DNA from: a bacterium | Lineage (GTDB): Bacteria > Bdellovibrionota_C > UBA2361 > RFPC01 | Length of the DNA: 64,000 nucleotides | Assembly: GCA_030428205.1 (NCBI GenBank) | Contig: JAUIBK010000003.1 | Span: 62,001 to 126,000, forward strand | Direction of reading: 5' to 3' | In this document: in pieces, positions 63,512-64,000 of the stretch | How the letters are laid out: each line of letters begins with the position of its first letter | Position numbering within the stretch: the stretch's first letter is position 1 | Program-made: the position numbers and the translations under genes | Notes under the pieces: model-generated | The model's database searches: none | Told to the model about the DNA's origin: nothing | Seen by the model: only the letters and a program-made list of their open reading frames with translations

Positions 63512-63573
63512 TTTTAACGCGAAGGACGCTAAGAGCGCGAAGCTCTACATTCTTCGCGTCCTTCGCGTTAAAA
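63512..63573. repeat. CGCGAAG-unit hairpin, copy 4, in the thioesterase leader
   Basis: Arms 63512-63534 and 63551-63573 (TTTTAACGCGAAGGACGC begins the left arm) differ at one position; a further CGCGAAG unit lies in the loop. It ends 10 bases before the thioesterase ATG, touching the AAGG ribosome-binding site. Confidence 0.9.
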
Positions 63574-63583
63574 AGGTAGAAAA

Positions 63584-63964
63584 ATGAATTCTCAACCTCC
63601 AAGAATCCCAGCAATACGAATGGTGATGATGCCTCGTGATACGAATCCACTCGGGAGCATCTTTGGTGGCCATATTTTGAGCCTGATCGACCAAGCGGCG
63701 GGGCAGCATGCTCGCACCACTGCACCTCTACAATTTGTAACGAAAGTCATGCGTGAAGTAGAGTTTATTGCACCAGTAAAAGTTGGTGATACGGTCAGTT
63801 TCTATACTGAAACTACTCGTATTGGTCGAACCTCAATTACGATTCAAGTTGACGTTGAAGCGTGCCGCGGGGTCAAAGACCGCGTCAAAATCCCTGTAAC
63901 CTCAGCAGAGGTCGTCATGGTAGCTATCGATGAGCAGGGGAAGCCTGTTCCGATCCAGGAATAG
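63584..63964 (+). CDS. Acyl-CoA thioesterase, YciA-like hot-dog fold
   Basis: A 126-residue hot-dog protein. RDTNPLGSIFGGHILSLIDQAAGQHA contains the family motif with the catalytic Asp in LIDQA, and VGDTVSFYTETTRIGRTSI completes the fold. Such enzymes hydrolyse acyl-CoAs of varied chain length. AAAAGGTAGAAAA precedes the ATG, directly behind a hairpin element. The last 36 bases of the window after it show nothing. Confidence 0.88.
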   Translation: MNSQPPRIPAIRMVMMPRDTNPLGSIFGGHILSLIDQAAGQHARTTAPLQFVTKVMREVEFIAPVKVGDTVSFYTETTRIGRTSITIQVDVEACRGVKDRVKIPVTSAEVVMVAIDEQGKPVPIQE

Positions 63965-64000
63965 GCATATATACTCAGTGACCACAGGTTTAGGGATCGG

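Overview
The window is a dense, mid-GC bacterial chromosome segment with no prophage, rRNA, tRNA or CRISPR array that I could see. The cell is Gram-negative: there is a PpiD-like periplasmic foldase, a lipoprotein-like exported phosphodiesterase, MltG- and MepM-like cell-wall proteins and a sigma54 activator. It makes Gln-tRNA and/or Asn-tRNA by transamidation (gatCAB). A DUF4911 protein, CheX, multi-CheA signalling and a MoxR/DUF58/VWA operon suggest a deltaproteobacterial-grade lineage (Bdellovibrionota, SAR324, Myxococcota or Desulfobacterota relatives). That placement is inference; no ribosomal marker is present.

Layout. 1-3073 (minus): the 5' part of a 2-oxoacid:ferredoxin oxidoreductase alpha gene, a single-domain response regulator and a UbiB-like kinase. 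3266-14773 (plus): a large chemosensory cluster of lone HPt, cheA, cheW, a soluble triple-PAS receptor, cheY, cheB, cheR and cheX, followed by a sialidase-like protein, a DUF115-like protein and an acidic protein with a STAS-like end. 14945-16473: an orphan HigA-type antidote, a TIR-like (MTH538/ThsB-type) protein and a small membrane protein, separated by long inverted repeats. 16844-23269 (minus): a second signalling block of CheA, receiver, receiver-kinase, NtrC-type activator and a kinase with a degenerate ATPase domain. 23564-29019 (plus): gatC-gatA-gatB-DUF4911-ppiD-like. 29141-38744 (minus): two VWA membrane proteins, DUF58, MoxR, a large Lys/Gln/Glu-rich membrane protein, an MltG homologue whose catalytic glutamate appears to be replaced, and ruvX.

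39057-43075 (plus): M23 peptidase, Nudix, cinA and a receiver protein, converging on and overlapping an EEP-family exported protein. 44358-54017 (plus): alaS, phoH, pgpH, ybeY, prfB with its programmed frameshift, a DUF433/DUF5615 toxin-antitoxin pair and proS. 54006-57913 (minus): hemW and secA. 58097-63964: three glycosyltransferases, a small exported Cys-rich protein and a YciA-like thioesterase.

The least expected structure is in the gaps between genes. There are four copies of a hairpin built from CGCGAAG units, two of a hairpin built from TTGACC-like hexamers, two further long perfect inverted repeats (31 and 29 bp arms) and one 188-bp foldback element whose end supplies the stop codon of the second cheA. 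Together they look like families of dispersed hairpin elements, some possibly recruited as transcript ends or leaders.
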